The notes under the pieces: model-generated
Databases searched by the model: none
The model's input: the letters and a program-made list of their open reading frames with translations, nothing else
Told to the model about the DNA's origin: nothing
Shown here: piece after piece, positions 25,853 through 33,049 of the stretch
Layout: every line of letters starts with the position of its first letter
Numbering within the stretch: position 1 is the stretch's first letter
NCBI GenBank assembly: GCA_018365455.1
Contig: JAGZJZ010000032.1
Span: 1 to 64,000, forward strand
Direction: 5' to 3'
Origin: Clostridiales bacterium
Lineage (GTDB): Bacteria; Bacillota; Clostridia; Lachnospirales; Lachnospiraceae
Length of the DNA: 64,000 nt
Made by a program: the position numbers and the translations under genes

Positions 25853-28009
25853 ATGGCAATTCGTATTGCACTTGCAGGTAATCCAAACTGCGGTAAAACA
25901 ACTATGTTTAACAGCCTGACCGGCTCCAATCAATATGTTGGCAACTGGCCCGGAGTTACTGTTGAGAAAAAGGAAGGTAAATTAAAAGGACATAAAGATG
26001 TGATTATCACAGATTTACCGGGAATTTATTCTTTATCACCCTATACCCTGGAAGAAGTAGTCAGCAGGGACTATATGCTGGATGAAAAGCCGGATGTGGT
26101 AATCAATCTGGTGGATGCCACAAACCTGGAAAGAAATCTTTATTTAACGACTCAGATCATGGAACTTGGTATTCCGGTGATCATGGCGCTCAATATGATC
26201 GACCTTGCCAATAAAAACGGTGATAAAATCAATACGGGAAAGCTCTCTGAAGCATTGGGCTGTGAGGTTCTGGAGACTTCGGCATTAAAAGGCATCGGGT
26301 TAGATGAAGTGGCAAACAGAGCAATTGCCCTTGCTGCAAAACAAAAAACATTTCTTTCCCAGCACAAATTTTCTGATAAGGTAGAGGGTTATCTGGCTGA
26401 CATTGAAGATCAGCTTCCGTCAGACTTGCCTTCGGAACAGGTTCGCTGGTACAGCATTAAAGTGTTTGAAAAAGATCCAAAAGTCATGGATAAACTGACA
26501 CTTTCAGCTGACAGCAGCAAAATAATCAAAGATGTGGTAGAAACAGCAGAGAACGAACTGGATGATGATACAGAAAGTATTATTACCAATGAGAGATATG
26601 AGTACATAGAGAAGGTGATTCATAATTGTCTGAAGAAAAAACAAAAAGGGATGACAACTTCAGATAAAATTGATAGAATAGTTACAAACCGATGGCTTGC
26701 GCTGCCAATCTTTGCGGCGATTATGTTCTTGGTATATTTTATTTCCGTAACAACGATTGGTGCGGTGGTAACAGATTTTACAAATGATACCTTGTTTGGC
26801 GCATGGATTCAGCCGGCAGTACAGGCAGGTCTTGAAAACATAGGTGCAGCAGAATGGCTGGTATCTCTGGTAGTAGACGGTATTATCGGCGGTCTTGCAG
26901 CTCCCATCGGGTTTGCACCCCAGATGGCGATTCTGTTCCTGTTCCTTTCCGTTTTGGAAGATTGTGGATACATGGCGCGTGTTGCGTTTATCATGGACCG
27001 GGTATTCCGCAGATTCGGGCTTTCCGGTAAGAGCTTTATTCCGCTCCTGATCGGTTCCGGATGTGGTGTTCCTGGAATTATGGCAACCAAGACGATTGAA
27101 AATGAAGAAAACCGTAAGATGACTATTATGACTACCACATTTATTCCCTGTGGAGCAAAGCTTCCGGTAATTGCGTTAATTGCAGGCGCCATTATGGGTG
27201 GTGCATGGTGGATGGCTCCGCTGATGTACTTCATCGGAATTTTTGCTGTTATCGTTTCCTGTATCATGTTAAAGAAAACGAAATTATTTGCCGGAGAAGT
27301 ATCTCCGTTTGTAATTGAATTGCCTCAGTACCACATTCCTGATGTAAAAACCGTGTTACTTCATGTGTGGGAACGTGTATGGAGCTTCCTGAAGAAAGCG
27401 GGAACGATTTTGTTCCTCTGCTGTATGGTAATGTGGTTCCTTGGAACATTTGGATTTGCAAATGGACAATTCGGAATGGCAGCTTCGGAAAATGACAGCT
27501 TACTGGCTATTATCGGTGGATTTATTGCTCCAATATTTGCACCTCTTGGATTTGGCAACTGGAAGGCAGTGGCATCGGCTCTGTCCGGATTCGTTGCAAA
27601 AGAAGGTATTGTCAGCACCATGGGTGTTATTGCCGGCATGACAGATGCGGCAGAAACGGATGCGGCTTTTGCGCAGACTGTTATGACATTCTTCCCAAGT
27701 GCGATTGCTGCTTTCTCCTTCCTGGTATTTAACCTCTTGGATTCCCCTTGCCTTGCAGCTATCAGCACCATGGCAAAAGAATTCAGAAGTAAAAAATGGA
27801 CGGCATTTGCAATCATTTACCAGAATGTATTTGCTTATGCAGTTACCTTGATGATCTTTCAGTTTGGTACTGCCTTTACAGGCGGCGGATTCACAGTGGG
27901 AACTGCGGTTGCAACAATTATATTAATTATTTTCCTGTTTATGCTGTTCCGTCCGGCTTATAATCCGAACAAACACAAACAGGCATCTGGCAAGATGGCA
28001 AGAGCGTGA
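25853..28009 (+). CDS. feoB: Ferrous iron transport protein B
   Basis: A 718-residue FeoB. The N-terminal G domain has the P-loop GNPNCGKT (residues 9-16), DLPG (about 57-60) and NMID; a helical guanine-dissociation-inhibitor-like region follows, then a membrane domain with two Gate repeats including IPLLIGSGCGVPGIMATKTI and the second-half LSGFVAKEGIVSTMG. It imports Fe2+ under anaerobic conditions. Length is normal. Start follows AAAGGAGGAG. It sits behind two feoA genes and before a Cys-rich FeoB partner gene, with a family 1 hairpin repeat starting just behind its stop codon. Confidence 0.97.
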   Translation: MAIRIALAGNPNCGKTTMFNSLTGSNQYVGNWPGVTVEKKEGKLKGHKDVIITDLPGIYSLSPYTLEEVVSRDYMLDEKPDVVINLVDATNLERNLYLTTQIMELGIPVIMALNMIDLANKNGDKINTGKLSEALGCEVLETSALKGIGLDEVANRAIALAAKQKTFLSQHKFSDKVEGYLADIEDQLPSDLPSEQVRWYSIKVFEKDPKVMDKLTLSADSSKIIKDVVETAENELDDDTESIITNERYEYIEKVIHNCLKKKQKGMTTSDKIDRIVTNRWLALPIFAAIMFLVYFISVTTIGAVVTDFTNDTLFGAWIQPAVQAGLENIGAAEWLVSLVVDGIIGGLAAPIGFAPQMAILFLFLSVLEDCGYMARVAFIMDRVFRRFGLSGKSFIPLLIGSGCGVPGIMATKTIENEENRKMTIMTTTFIPCGAKLPVIALIAGAIMGGAWWMAPLMYFIGIFAVIVSCIMLKKTKLFAGEVSPFVIELPQYHIPDVKTVLLHVWERVWSFLKKAGTILFLCCMVMWFLGTFGFANGQFGMAASENDSLLAIIGGFIAPIFAPLGFGNWKAVASALSGFVAKEGIVSTMGVIAGMTDAAETDAAFAQTVMTFFPSAIAAFSFLVFNLLDSPCLAAISTMAKEFRSKKWTAFAIIYQNVFAYAVTLMIFQFGTAFTGGGFTVGTAVATIILIIFLFMLFRPAYNPNKHKQASGKMARA

Positions 28010-28013
28010 TAAA

Positions 28014-28084
28014 ACTAGTTGCCGCCCGACGCAAATACGCCGGGAGGCACTAGTGCCGACTGGTGTATTTGCACCGGGCGGTAC
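28014..28084 (+). repeat. Long hairpin repeat (family 1, copy 2) behind feoB
   Basis: Arms TTGCCGCCCGACGCAAATAC (28019-28038) and GTATTTGCACCGGGCGGTA (28065-28083) pair almost completely around an inner GCACTAGTGC palindrome. The first bases CTAGTTGCCGCCCGACG match CTAGTGCCGCCCGGCG of the copy at 63814. It lies between feoB and the Cys-rich gene and may set their mRNA ratio. A further GC-rich inverted repeat follows up to about 28140. Confidence 0.8.
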
Positions 28085-28173
28085 TCGCGCCGCAGCATAA
28101 ATGCAGATCCGGTACCGCGCTGCTTGCGCTGTAAGCGGCAGAAACTATATGACAGAAGAAAGAAGGGACCCGT

Positions 28174-28356
28174 ATGTTAAGTTGGATCACTGCGAATGCA
28201 GCAACAGTCAGTATATCAATTGCGATTTTGCTTGTCGTAATTCTGGATGTGCGATATATCATCAAGCAAAAAGAAAAAGGTGGTATGTGCGCCGGTTGTT
28301 CCGGATGCGGCGGGAGTTGCAATAGTTGTAAACCTCAGCATAAAAAGATAGGTTAA
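28174..28356 (+). CDS. FeoB-associated Cys-rich membrane protein
   Basis: A 60-residue protein with one N-terminal membrane helix (about residues 8-28) and a short cytoplasmic or external tail CAGCSGCGGSCNSC with five cysteines. This matches the small family found behind feoB in Firmicutes, thought to assist Fe2+ handling by FeoB; the mechanism is not proved. Start at 28174 has GAAGGG 6 bases before it. It is too short for many gene finders but has both context and domain support. Confidence 0.88.
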   Translation: MLSWITANAATVSISIAILLVVILDVRYIIKQKEKGGMCAGCSGCGGSCNSCKPQHKKIG

Positions 28357-28466
28357 ACGCAGGATTGCGGGGCAGTGGTATGGATTTATAGAAGTGGTTG
28401 CTTCTCCATACTTTTGCACCCGCATTTCCTGTATGTATCAAAACATGGATGAGAGGAGGAAATTAT

Positions 28467-28599
28467 ATGAATCCGGCAAATCTGGTTATCATTCTGATCA
28501 TCGCGGCTTTACCTGGAAATTGAGGATGAACAGCTAACGAAGGCAGTTGCAGACGCAGGATATCGTATAGTAAAGATCAATACGGAAAAACGCACATAG
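28467..28599 (+). pseudogene. Remnant of a small membrane/heavy-metal-associated (HMA) protein gene
   Basis: A strong ribosome binding site (GAGAGGAGG) and ATG at 28467 open MNPANLVIILIIAA, a membrane helix, but the frame stops after LPGN. The next frame continues LEIEDEQLTKAVADAGYRIV, the end of an HMA domain (the helix and last strand after the missing CxxC loop), and stops at 28599. A deletion with frameshift has removed the middle, including the metal-binding cysteines. Intact relatives stand next to FeoB partners in related bacteria, so this is a dead member of the iron/metal block. Confidence 0.75.
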
Positions 28600-28660
28600 A
28601 TGACTTGAAAATTTTAGTAAAAATAGCAATTGAAAATTCCTGAAAAGCCGATACAATGAA

Positions 28661-28684
28661 ATTAGTAAATTTGATTTACCTAAT
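28661..28684. promoter_or_regulatory. Inverted repeat related to the iron operators
   Basis: ATTAGTAAAT and ATTTACCTAAT face each other around TTG. It recalls the GTTAG/CTAAC half-sites but with a different spacing, so it is not counted as one of the seven sites. Confidence 0.3.
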
Positions 28685-28736
28685 AAAGATACCAGAGCCT
28701 GTCACTCAGCTATATCAGGATGTATGACCAGGATAA

Positions 28737-28793
28737 CGGCACTTAATGCCTGCAATCCGGGTCAGCATGAAAGGATAAGCATTAGGTGCTCCG
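28737..28793 (+). repeat. Hairpin upstream of the aldose-1-epimerase-like gene
   Basis: GGCACTTAATGC pairs with GCATTAGGTGCTCC around a loop of about 30 bases, 30 bases before the start codon at 28823. It may be a leader structure; no known riboswitch was recognised. Confidence 0.45.
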
Positions 28794-28822
28794 GTATAAA
28801 AGGATAAGGTGCAGGAGGGAAT

Positions 28823-29818
28823 ATGCAGAAATCAGAATTAAAAAAAATGGGCAGTATTCAGCAAATGGCATATGTACGGAACATGGAGTTTAAAGAAGGA
28901 CGCGCCTGTGGCATGAAAGCATTTCAGGTGAAATCCGGTGAGCTTCAGTTTACGGCAGCACAGGATAAATGTCTGGATATTGTGGAGCTTTCTTACAAGG
29001 GCAGAACACTGAACTTTTTAAGCAAGCCAGGTTTACAGAATCGTCAGCATTACGATTCCAGCGGTTTTGATGCCCAGCGCAGCATTATGGGCGGACTTTT
29101 CTTCACATGCGGAACGGATAATGTAGGGACACCTGAGGTGGAGCCTCATCATCCCCTGCCGATGCATGGAAGCCTTCGGTCAACACCGGCTGAGCATGTC
29201 TGCGGGGATGCTTTCTGGGTGGGAGATGAATATCATATCAGGATCTCAGGAGAGATGCGTCAGGCACAGCTTTTTGGTGAAAATGTGGTACTGCGCAGAA
29301 CCATTGAAACGGTTTTAGGCTCCAAGGTAATCAGTATACAGGATGAATTTGAAAATGAGTCCTATGAAGAAGTACCCTTCATGCTGCTTTACCATTGTAA
29401 TGCAGGGTATCCGCTGTTGGACCAGGGCGCTGTGATAGACATTCCTGCGGAAGAAACAGTTCTGAGAGGGGAAGACAGTCAGACGAGTTTAAACTGGAGA
29501 GAAATGGAAGCGCCGGAAGATGGCAAACCGGAAGAAGTATTTTTCCATCAGGTACAGGCGGATGACAAAGGGAATACTTATGCTGCCGTCATCAATAAAG
29601 AGCTGGGACTTGGACTGAAAGTTCATTATAACAAAAATCAGCTTCCAAATCTGACTCAATGGAAATCTGCAGCATCCGGCGATTATGCCCTGGGGCTTGA
29701 ACCATGTAACTGCCGTGTGAATGGCCAGACCTGGGAGAAAGAAAACCATACACTTATGACACTGAAAAGCGGTGAGAAAAAAGCAGTGGTATTAAAATTT
29801 GAGATTTTAGAATTATAA
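28823..29818 (+). CDS. DUF4432 / aldose-1-epimerase-like protein
   Basis: A 331-residue protein with the galactose-mutarotase-like beta-sandwich of DUF4432. Catalytic-type histidines are visible in HHPLPMHGSL (about residues 110-119) and LLYHCNAGYPLL, and the late Glu in LGLEPCNC is in the position of the epimerase base. It probably converts anomers or rearranges a sugar; the substrate is unknown. Start follows GCAGGAGGG. It sits between iron genes without obvious link to them, so its own promoter is likely. Confidence 0.8.
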   Translation: MQKSELKKMGSIQQMAYVRNMEFKEGRACGMKAFQVKSGELQFTAAQDKCLDIVELSYKGRTLNFLSKPGLQNRQHYDSSGFDAQRSIMGGLFFTCGTDNVGTPEVEPHHPLPMHGSLRSTPAEHVCGDAFWVGDEYHIRISGEMRQAQLFGENVVLRRTIETVLGSKVISIQDEFENESYEEVPFMLLYHCNAGYPLLDQGAVIDIPAEETVLRGEDSQTSLNWREMEAPEDGKPEEVFFHQVQADDKGNTYAAVINKELGLGLKVHYNKNQLPNLTQWKSAASGDYALGLEPCNCRVNGQTWEKENHTLMTLKSGEKKAVVLKFEILEL

Positions 29819-29935
29819 GAGTTGGGGGTGCTGTGGAGAGATGCAAGTCTATACGCAGTACCCCTGATTTCTATTTAGATCTATGAAGTTTTCTATTAAG
29901 ATATCACCAAAAATGTTATGACTCTAAGAAATAGA

Positions 29936-29951
29936 GTTAGCGAAAACTAAC
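29936..29951. promoter_or_regulatory. Iron-regulator operator (site 5)
   Basis: GTTAGCGAAAACTAAC, a match to both half-sites with the 6-base spacer. It precedes site 6 by 59 bases in the leader region of the third feoA gene. Confidence 0.6.
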
Positions 29952-29978
29952 AAAATAATATTTATTATCAGTAAAGAC

Positions 29979-30007
29979 TTGACTTTTTTGAAAAGTTAGC
30001 ATAAGAT
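29979..30007 (+). promoter_or_regulatory. Promoter of the third feoA gene
   Basis: A -35 TTGACT (29979-29984), a 17-base spacer and a -10 TAAGAT (30002-30007). Operator site 6 overlaps the -10, the same geometry as at the feo operon. Confidence 0.65.
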
Positions 30008-30010
30008 AAC
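29995..30010. promoter_or_regulatory. Iron-regulator operator (site 6)
   Basis: GTTAGCATAAGATAAC, one mismatch in the right half-site, lying across the -10 box of the promoter at 29979-30007. Confidence 0.55.
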
Positions 30011-30063
30011 CATATAAAATTAAGTGTCCACTACATACATTAGAGTTAGAAAGGAGCGGTATT

Positions 30064-30276
30064 ATGCCATTAGCATTAGCAGCGTCCGGAGATAGAAGAA
30101 TTGTGAAATCTTACTATGGTTCTGAAGAAATGAAACGTCATCTGGAATCGCTTGGATTCGTAAAAGGACAGGAAGTCGAGGTATTGGGGGAAAACTTAAA
30201 CGGAATGACCTTAATGATAAGGGGAACCCGAATTGCATTAAACCGCAGCCTTGCGCAGAAGATTATGGTGGAATAG
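30064..30276 (+). CDS. feoA: Stand-alone FeoA-family protein (third copy)
   Basis: A 70-residue FeoA/SH3-like domain (MKRHLESLGFVKGQEVEVLG, then TRIALNRSLAQKIMVE), most like the first copy at 25343. It has its own promoter with two iron-type palindromes and no feoB behind it. The next genes are a Fur-like and a DtxR-like regulator. The DtxR-like protein lacks the FeoA-like SH3 domain of full-length relatives, so this protein could act on regulators as well as on FeoB; that is speculation. Start follows AAAGGAGCGG. Confidence 0.85.
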   Translation: MPLALAASGDRRIVKSYYGSEEMKRHLESLGFVKGQEVEVLGENLNGMTLMIRGTRIALNRSLAQKIMVE

Positions 30277-30367
30277 ACTGAGGATGAACAGCTTTTGTAC
30301 AGAATTAAGAAATAGATAAAATTAGCAGAATAGGCAAGGACATATTCTGTTAATTTTTACAGTAGTG

Positions 30368-30383
30368 GTTAGTTGTGGCTAAC
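30368..30383. promoter_or_regulatory. Iron-regulator operator (site 7)
   Basis: GTTAGTTGTGGCTAAC, a full match to the half-sites and spacer, 77 bases before the Fur-like gene. No clear -35/-10 pair is visible here. Confidence 0.6.
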
Positions 30384-30459
30384 CATATAAACTGTGGATA
30401 TGAATTAATATTTATCTTTTAATCTATGAGAAAGTATAAGAAAGACAGGAGTGATCTAG

Positions 30460-30897
30460 TTGAAACCAAGAGAATATGACAGTCAGCCGATCCAAAAGCT
30501 GATCAATAAAAAAGAACTAATCATCAATGAACTGCGCAGCAAAGGTCTACGCATCACGAAACAGAGAAAGCTGATCATTGATATTATATTGGATGAAGAA
30601 TGTACCTGCTGTAAGGAGATCTACTATCAGGCACATGGCAAAGATTCTTCTATTGGAATTGCAACGGTATACCGTATGGTAAAGACATTAGAAGAAATAG
30701 GAGCAATTGACAGAAGGAATATGTACCGCCTGTCCTGTGACCAGGATGCAGGTATCCGAAATGGATGTACGATTTTATTAAAAAGCAATACGACCATCCG
30801 GTTGTCCCAGGAGCAATGGGCAGAGGTTTTGGAAACCGGATTGAAGAAAAAAGGATTTTTAGCGGAAGATAAAATAGAGGCAGTATTAGTGCAATAG
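30460..30897 (+). CDS. Fur-family transcriptional regulator with altered C-terminus
   Basis: A 145-residue protein. Residues about 20-92 are a Fur-type winged helix (GLRITKQRKLIIDIIL, then SSIGIATVYRMVKTLEEIGAI). The C-terminal half is unlike Fur: the usual His-rich metal motif (HHDH type) and the paired CxxC are missing, and residues 93-145 form a short stretch TIRLSQEQWAEVLETGLKKKGF. It could be a metal-independent or partner-dependent regulator, or respond to another signal. Start is a TTG behind CAGGAGTGA. The palindrome at 30368 suggests it is itself iron-controlled. Confidence 0.8.
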   Translation: MKPREYDSQPIQKLINKKELIINELRSKGLRITKQRKLIIDIILDEECTCCKEIYYQAHGKDSSIGIATVYRMVKTLEEIGAIDRRNMYRLSCDQDAGIRNGCTILLKSNTTIRLSQEQWAEVLETGLKKKGFLAEDKIEAVLVQ

Positions 30898-30977
30898 TGA
30901 TGAAAATATAAAATTGCTGGACGTAAGCCTCCAAATCGTATATATTATAAGGTAATAACTATTGGAGGTGAAACTTG

Positions 30978-31340
30978 ATGTACGAGTCCGGAGAAAATTA
31001 TTTAGAGACAATATTAATGCTGAAAGAGAAGAACGGGACGGTTCGTTCCATCGATATTGCAAGAGAACTGGAATTCAGTAAGCCCAGTGTGAGCAGGGCT
31101 GTTGGAATATTAAAGGAAAACGGCTACATAACAGTTGAAAGCGGCGGAGAGTTAGAACTGACAGCGGAAGGTTCTGATCTTGCGAAATCCATATATGAGA
31201 GGCATAAACTTTTGACAGAGTTTCTTGTGAAAGTAGCAGATGTATCTGAGGAAATTGCAGAAAAGGATGCATGTAAAATGGAACATATAATCAGCAAGGA
31301 AGTTTTTCAGGGAATTAAGGCATATCTGAGCAAACATTAA
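30978..31340 (+). CDS. DtxR-family metal-dependent repressor, short form
   Basis: A 120-residue regulator with the DtxR winged helix (residues about 1-60; TVRSIDIARELEFSKPSVSRAV) and dimerisation helices, but no C-terminal SH3 domain. The metal ligands Cys99, Glu102 and His103 (DACKMEH) and His76 are kept. The Cys is the DtxR/IdeR (iron) type; MntR has Glu there. Asn7 replaces the Met or Asp seen in DtxR or MntR. It is the most plausible reader of the GTTAG-N6-CTAAC sites. The ATG at 30978 is preferred to the TTG at 30975 because GGAGGTG lies 7 bases before it. Confidence 0.88.
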   Translation: MYESGENYLETILMLKEKNGTVRSIDIARELEFSKPSVSRAVGILKENGYITVESGGELELTAEGSDLAKSIYERHKLLTEFLVKVADVSEEIAEKDACKMEHIISKEVFQGIKAYLSKH

Positions 31341-31423
31341 ATGTGTTCATACGGCACACGTAGCAAATCAGGTTTGAACTTGTCACGAAGACAAATATAT
31401 GTTAATATAATAGAGCGGCAAGG

Positions 31424-31455
31424 AGGTCAGAGCGAAATAATATCTGACCTTTTTT
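31424..31455 (+). terminator. Terminator between DtxR-like and hydrogenase genes
   Basis: Perfect 8-base arms AGGTCAGA and TCTGACCT followed by TTTTT. It lies 43 bases before the hydrogenase start, so it could also act as an attenuator of that gene. Confidence 0.75.
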
Positions 31456-31497
31456 GCGTATTTACTAATAGATATCAGTTTGATAGGAGGACACACA

Positions 31498-33015
31498 ATG
31501 AAGATGCGAGGGATATATACATCCGTTAACGATATTAGAAGACGCGTTTTTACGGAAGTAGCAAGACTTTCGTATGAAGGCGGGGATTATTCCAGAATTG
31601 AAGAAATTCCATTTCAAATAATACCGGGAGAAGTAGCTTCTTACCGGGAAAGTGTATTTTTGGAACGGGCAATCGTAGGTGAGAGACTTCGTCTGTCCAT
31701 AGGCCTGCCACTTCGGAAAATGACCGAACATGCACCAATATCAGATGGAATCGAAGAAAGTGCCATCGCTGAGAAATATTATGATCCGCCTCTTGTAAAT
31801 ATTATTAAGTTTGCCTGTCATTCCTGCCCCGATAATGTGGTGCGGGTTACGGATGCCTGTCAGGGATGCCTGGCACATCCATGTGTGGAAGTTTGTCCAA
31901 AGGATGCAGTCTCTATTAAAGATGGAAAATCTATCATAGACCAGGATAAATGTATTAAGTGCGGAAAATGTATCAAAGTCTGTCCTTATAATGCAATTAT
32001 GAAAATTGAACGTCCCTGTGCAAGAGTCTGCGGCATGGATGCCATTGGTTCTGATGAACTTGGACGTGCAGACATTGATTATGATAAATGTGTTTCCTGC
32101 GGCATGTGCCTGGTCAACTGTCCGTTTGGAGCAATTGCGGACAAAGGCCAGATCTTCCAGACCATACAGGCAATTAAAAGCGATGTTCCGGTATATGCAG
32201 CAATTGCACCGGCATTTGTTGGACAGTTTGGACCGGAACTGACGCCGGAGAAACTGCGGGATGCATTCAAACAGCTGGGTTTTGAGGATGTAGTGGAGGT
32301 TGCAATCGGAGCGGATCTGTGTACCATTGAAGAGGCAAAAGATTTCCTGGAGGAAGTTCCCGAGAAACAGCCGTTTATGGCTACATCCTGCTGTCCGGCT
32401 TGGTCCGTTATGGCGAAAAAGCTCTATCCTGAGCTGGCATCTTATATCTCCATGGCATTGACACCTATGGTGCTGACAGGTCGTTTGATTAAAAAGAAGC
32501 ATCCGGGTTGTAAAGTGGTATTTGTAGGTCCCTGTGCTGCGAAAAAGCTGGAAGCCAGCCGGAAATCCATTCGAAGCGATATTGATTTTGTATTGACATT
32601 TGAAGAACTCATGGGTATGTTTGAAGCCAGGGATGTGGACTTTAGCGCTATTACCAATGAAAGTAAGCTTTCCGAGTCCAGTGGAGACGGAAGGGGATTC
32701 GCAGTCAGCGGAGGCGTTGCAAACGCTGTGGTAAACTGTATTAAAGAATTACAGCCTAACCGGGAAGTAAAAGTCGTGAGTGCAGAAGGATTGCGGGATT
32801 GTAAAAAAATGCTGATGATGGCAAAGGCAGGAAAGTACAATGGCTATCTTTTAGAAGGAATGGCATGTCCTGGCGGCTGTGTAGCTGGTGCCGGTACGTT
32901 ACAGCCGATCATCAAATCATCTGCGGCCGTTAATATAAATAAAAAAAATGCACCCCACCAAGGCGTTTTATCCAGCGACTATAAGGAGTATCTGGAAAAA
33001 CTGGAAGAAGAATAG
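31498..33015 (+). CDS. Monomeric [FeFe] hydrogenase, group B type
   Basis: A 505-residue enzyme. The N-terminal third is followed by ferredoxin-type cysteine clusters (about 100-215: CHSC, CQGC, CIKCGKCIKVCP, CVSCGMCLVNCP). The H-cluster motifs are TSCCPAW (about 296), GPCAAKK (about 343) and MACPGGCVAGAG (about 453), the form of group B enzymes and distinct from the group A TSCCPGW/MPCxxKK pattern. It reduces protons or oxidises H2 in the cytoplasm with ferredoxin; maturases are not in the window. Start at 31498 follows TAGGAGG; an in-frame ATG at 31480 lacks a site. Confidence 0.92.
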   Translation: MKMRGIYTSVNDIRRRVFTEVARLSYEGGDYSRIEEIPFQIIPGEVASYRESVFLERAIVGERLRLSIGLPLRKMTEHAPISDGIEESAIAEKYYDPPLVNIIKFACHSCPDNVVRVTDACQGCLAHPCVEVCPKDAVSIKDGKSIIDQDKCIKCGKCIKVCPYNAIMKIERPCARVCGMDAIGSDELGRADIDYDKCVSCGMCLVNCPFGAIADKGQIFQTIQAIKSDVPVYAAIAPAFVGQFGPELTPEKLRDAFKQLGFEDVVEVAIGADLCTIEEAKDFLEEVPEKQPFMATSCCPAWSVMAKKLYPELASYISMALTPMVLTGRLIKKKHPGCKVVFVGPCAAKKLEASRKSIRSDIDFVLTFEELMGMFEARDVDFSAITNESKLSESSGDGRGFAVSGGVANAVVNCIKELQPNREVKVVSAEGLRDCKKMLMMAKAGKYNGYLLEGMACPGGCVAGAGTLQPIIKSSAAVNINKKNAPHQGVLSSDYKEYLEKLEEE

Positions 33016-33049
33016 CTGAAAGTAGAACAGCGACAGGTAATGAAAATAT

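Noticed and set aside
26809..27816. Long reverse open frames within feoB
   Set aside because: They are shadows of the feoB coding sequence; codon pattern and domain evidence support the plus strand.
28600..28822. Riboswitch in front of the DUF4432 gene
   Set aside because: Only simple inverted repeats were found; no known aptamer core could be recognised by eye.
31741..32502. Reverse open frame of 253 codons within the hydrogenase gene
   Set aside because: Antisense to the cysteine-rich clusters; its high Cys/Arg/Asn content mirrors the hydrogenase codons.
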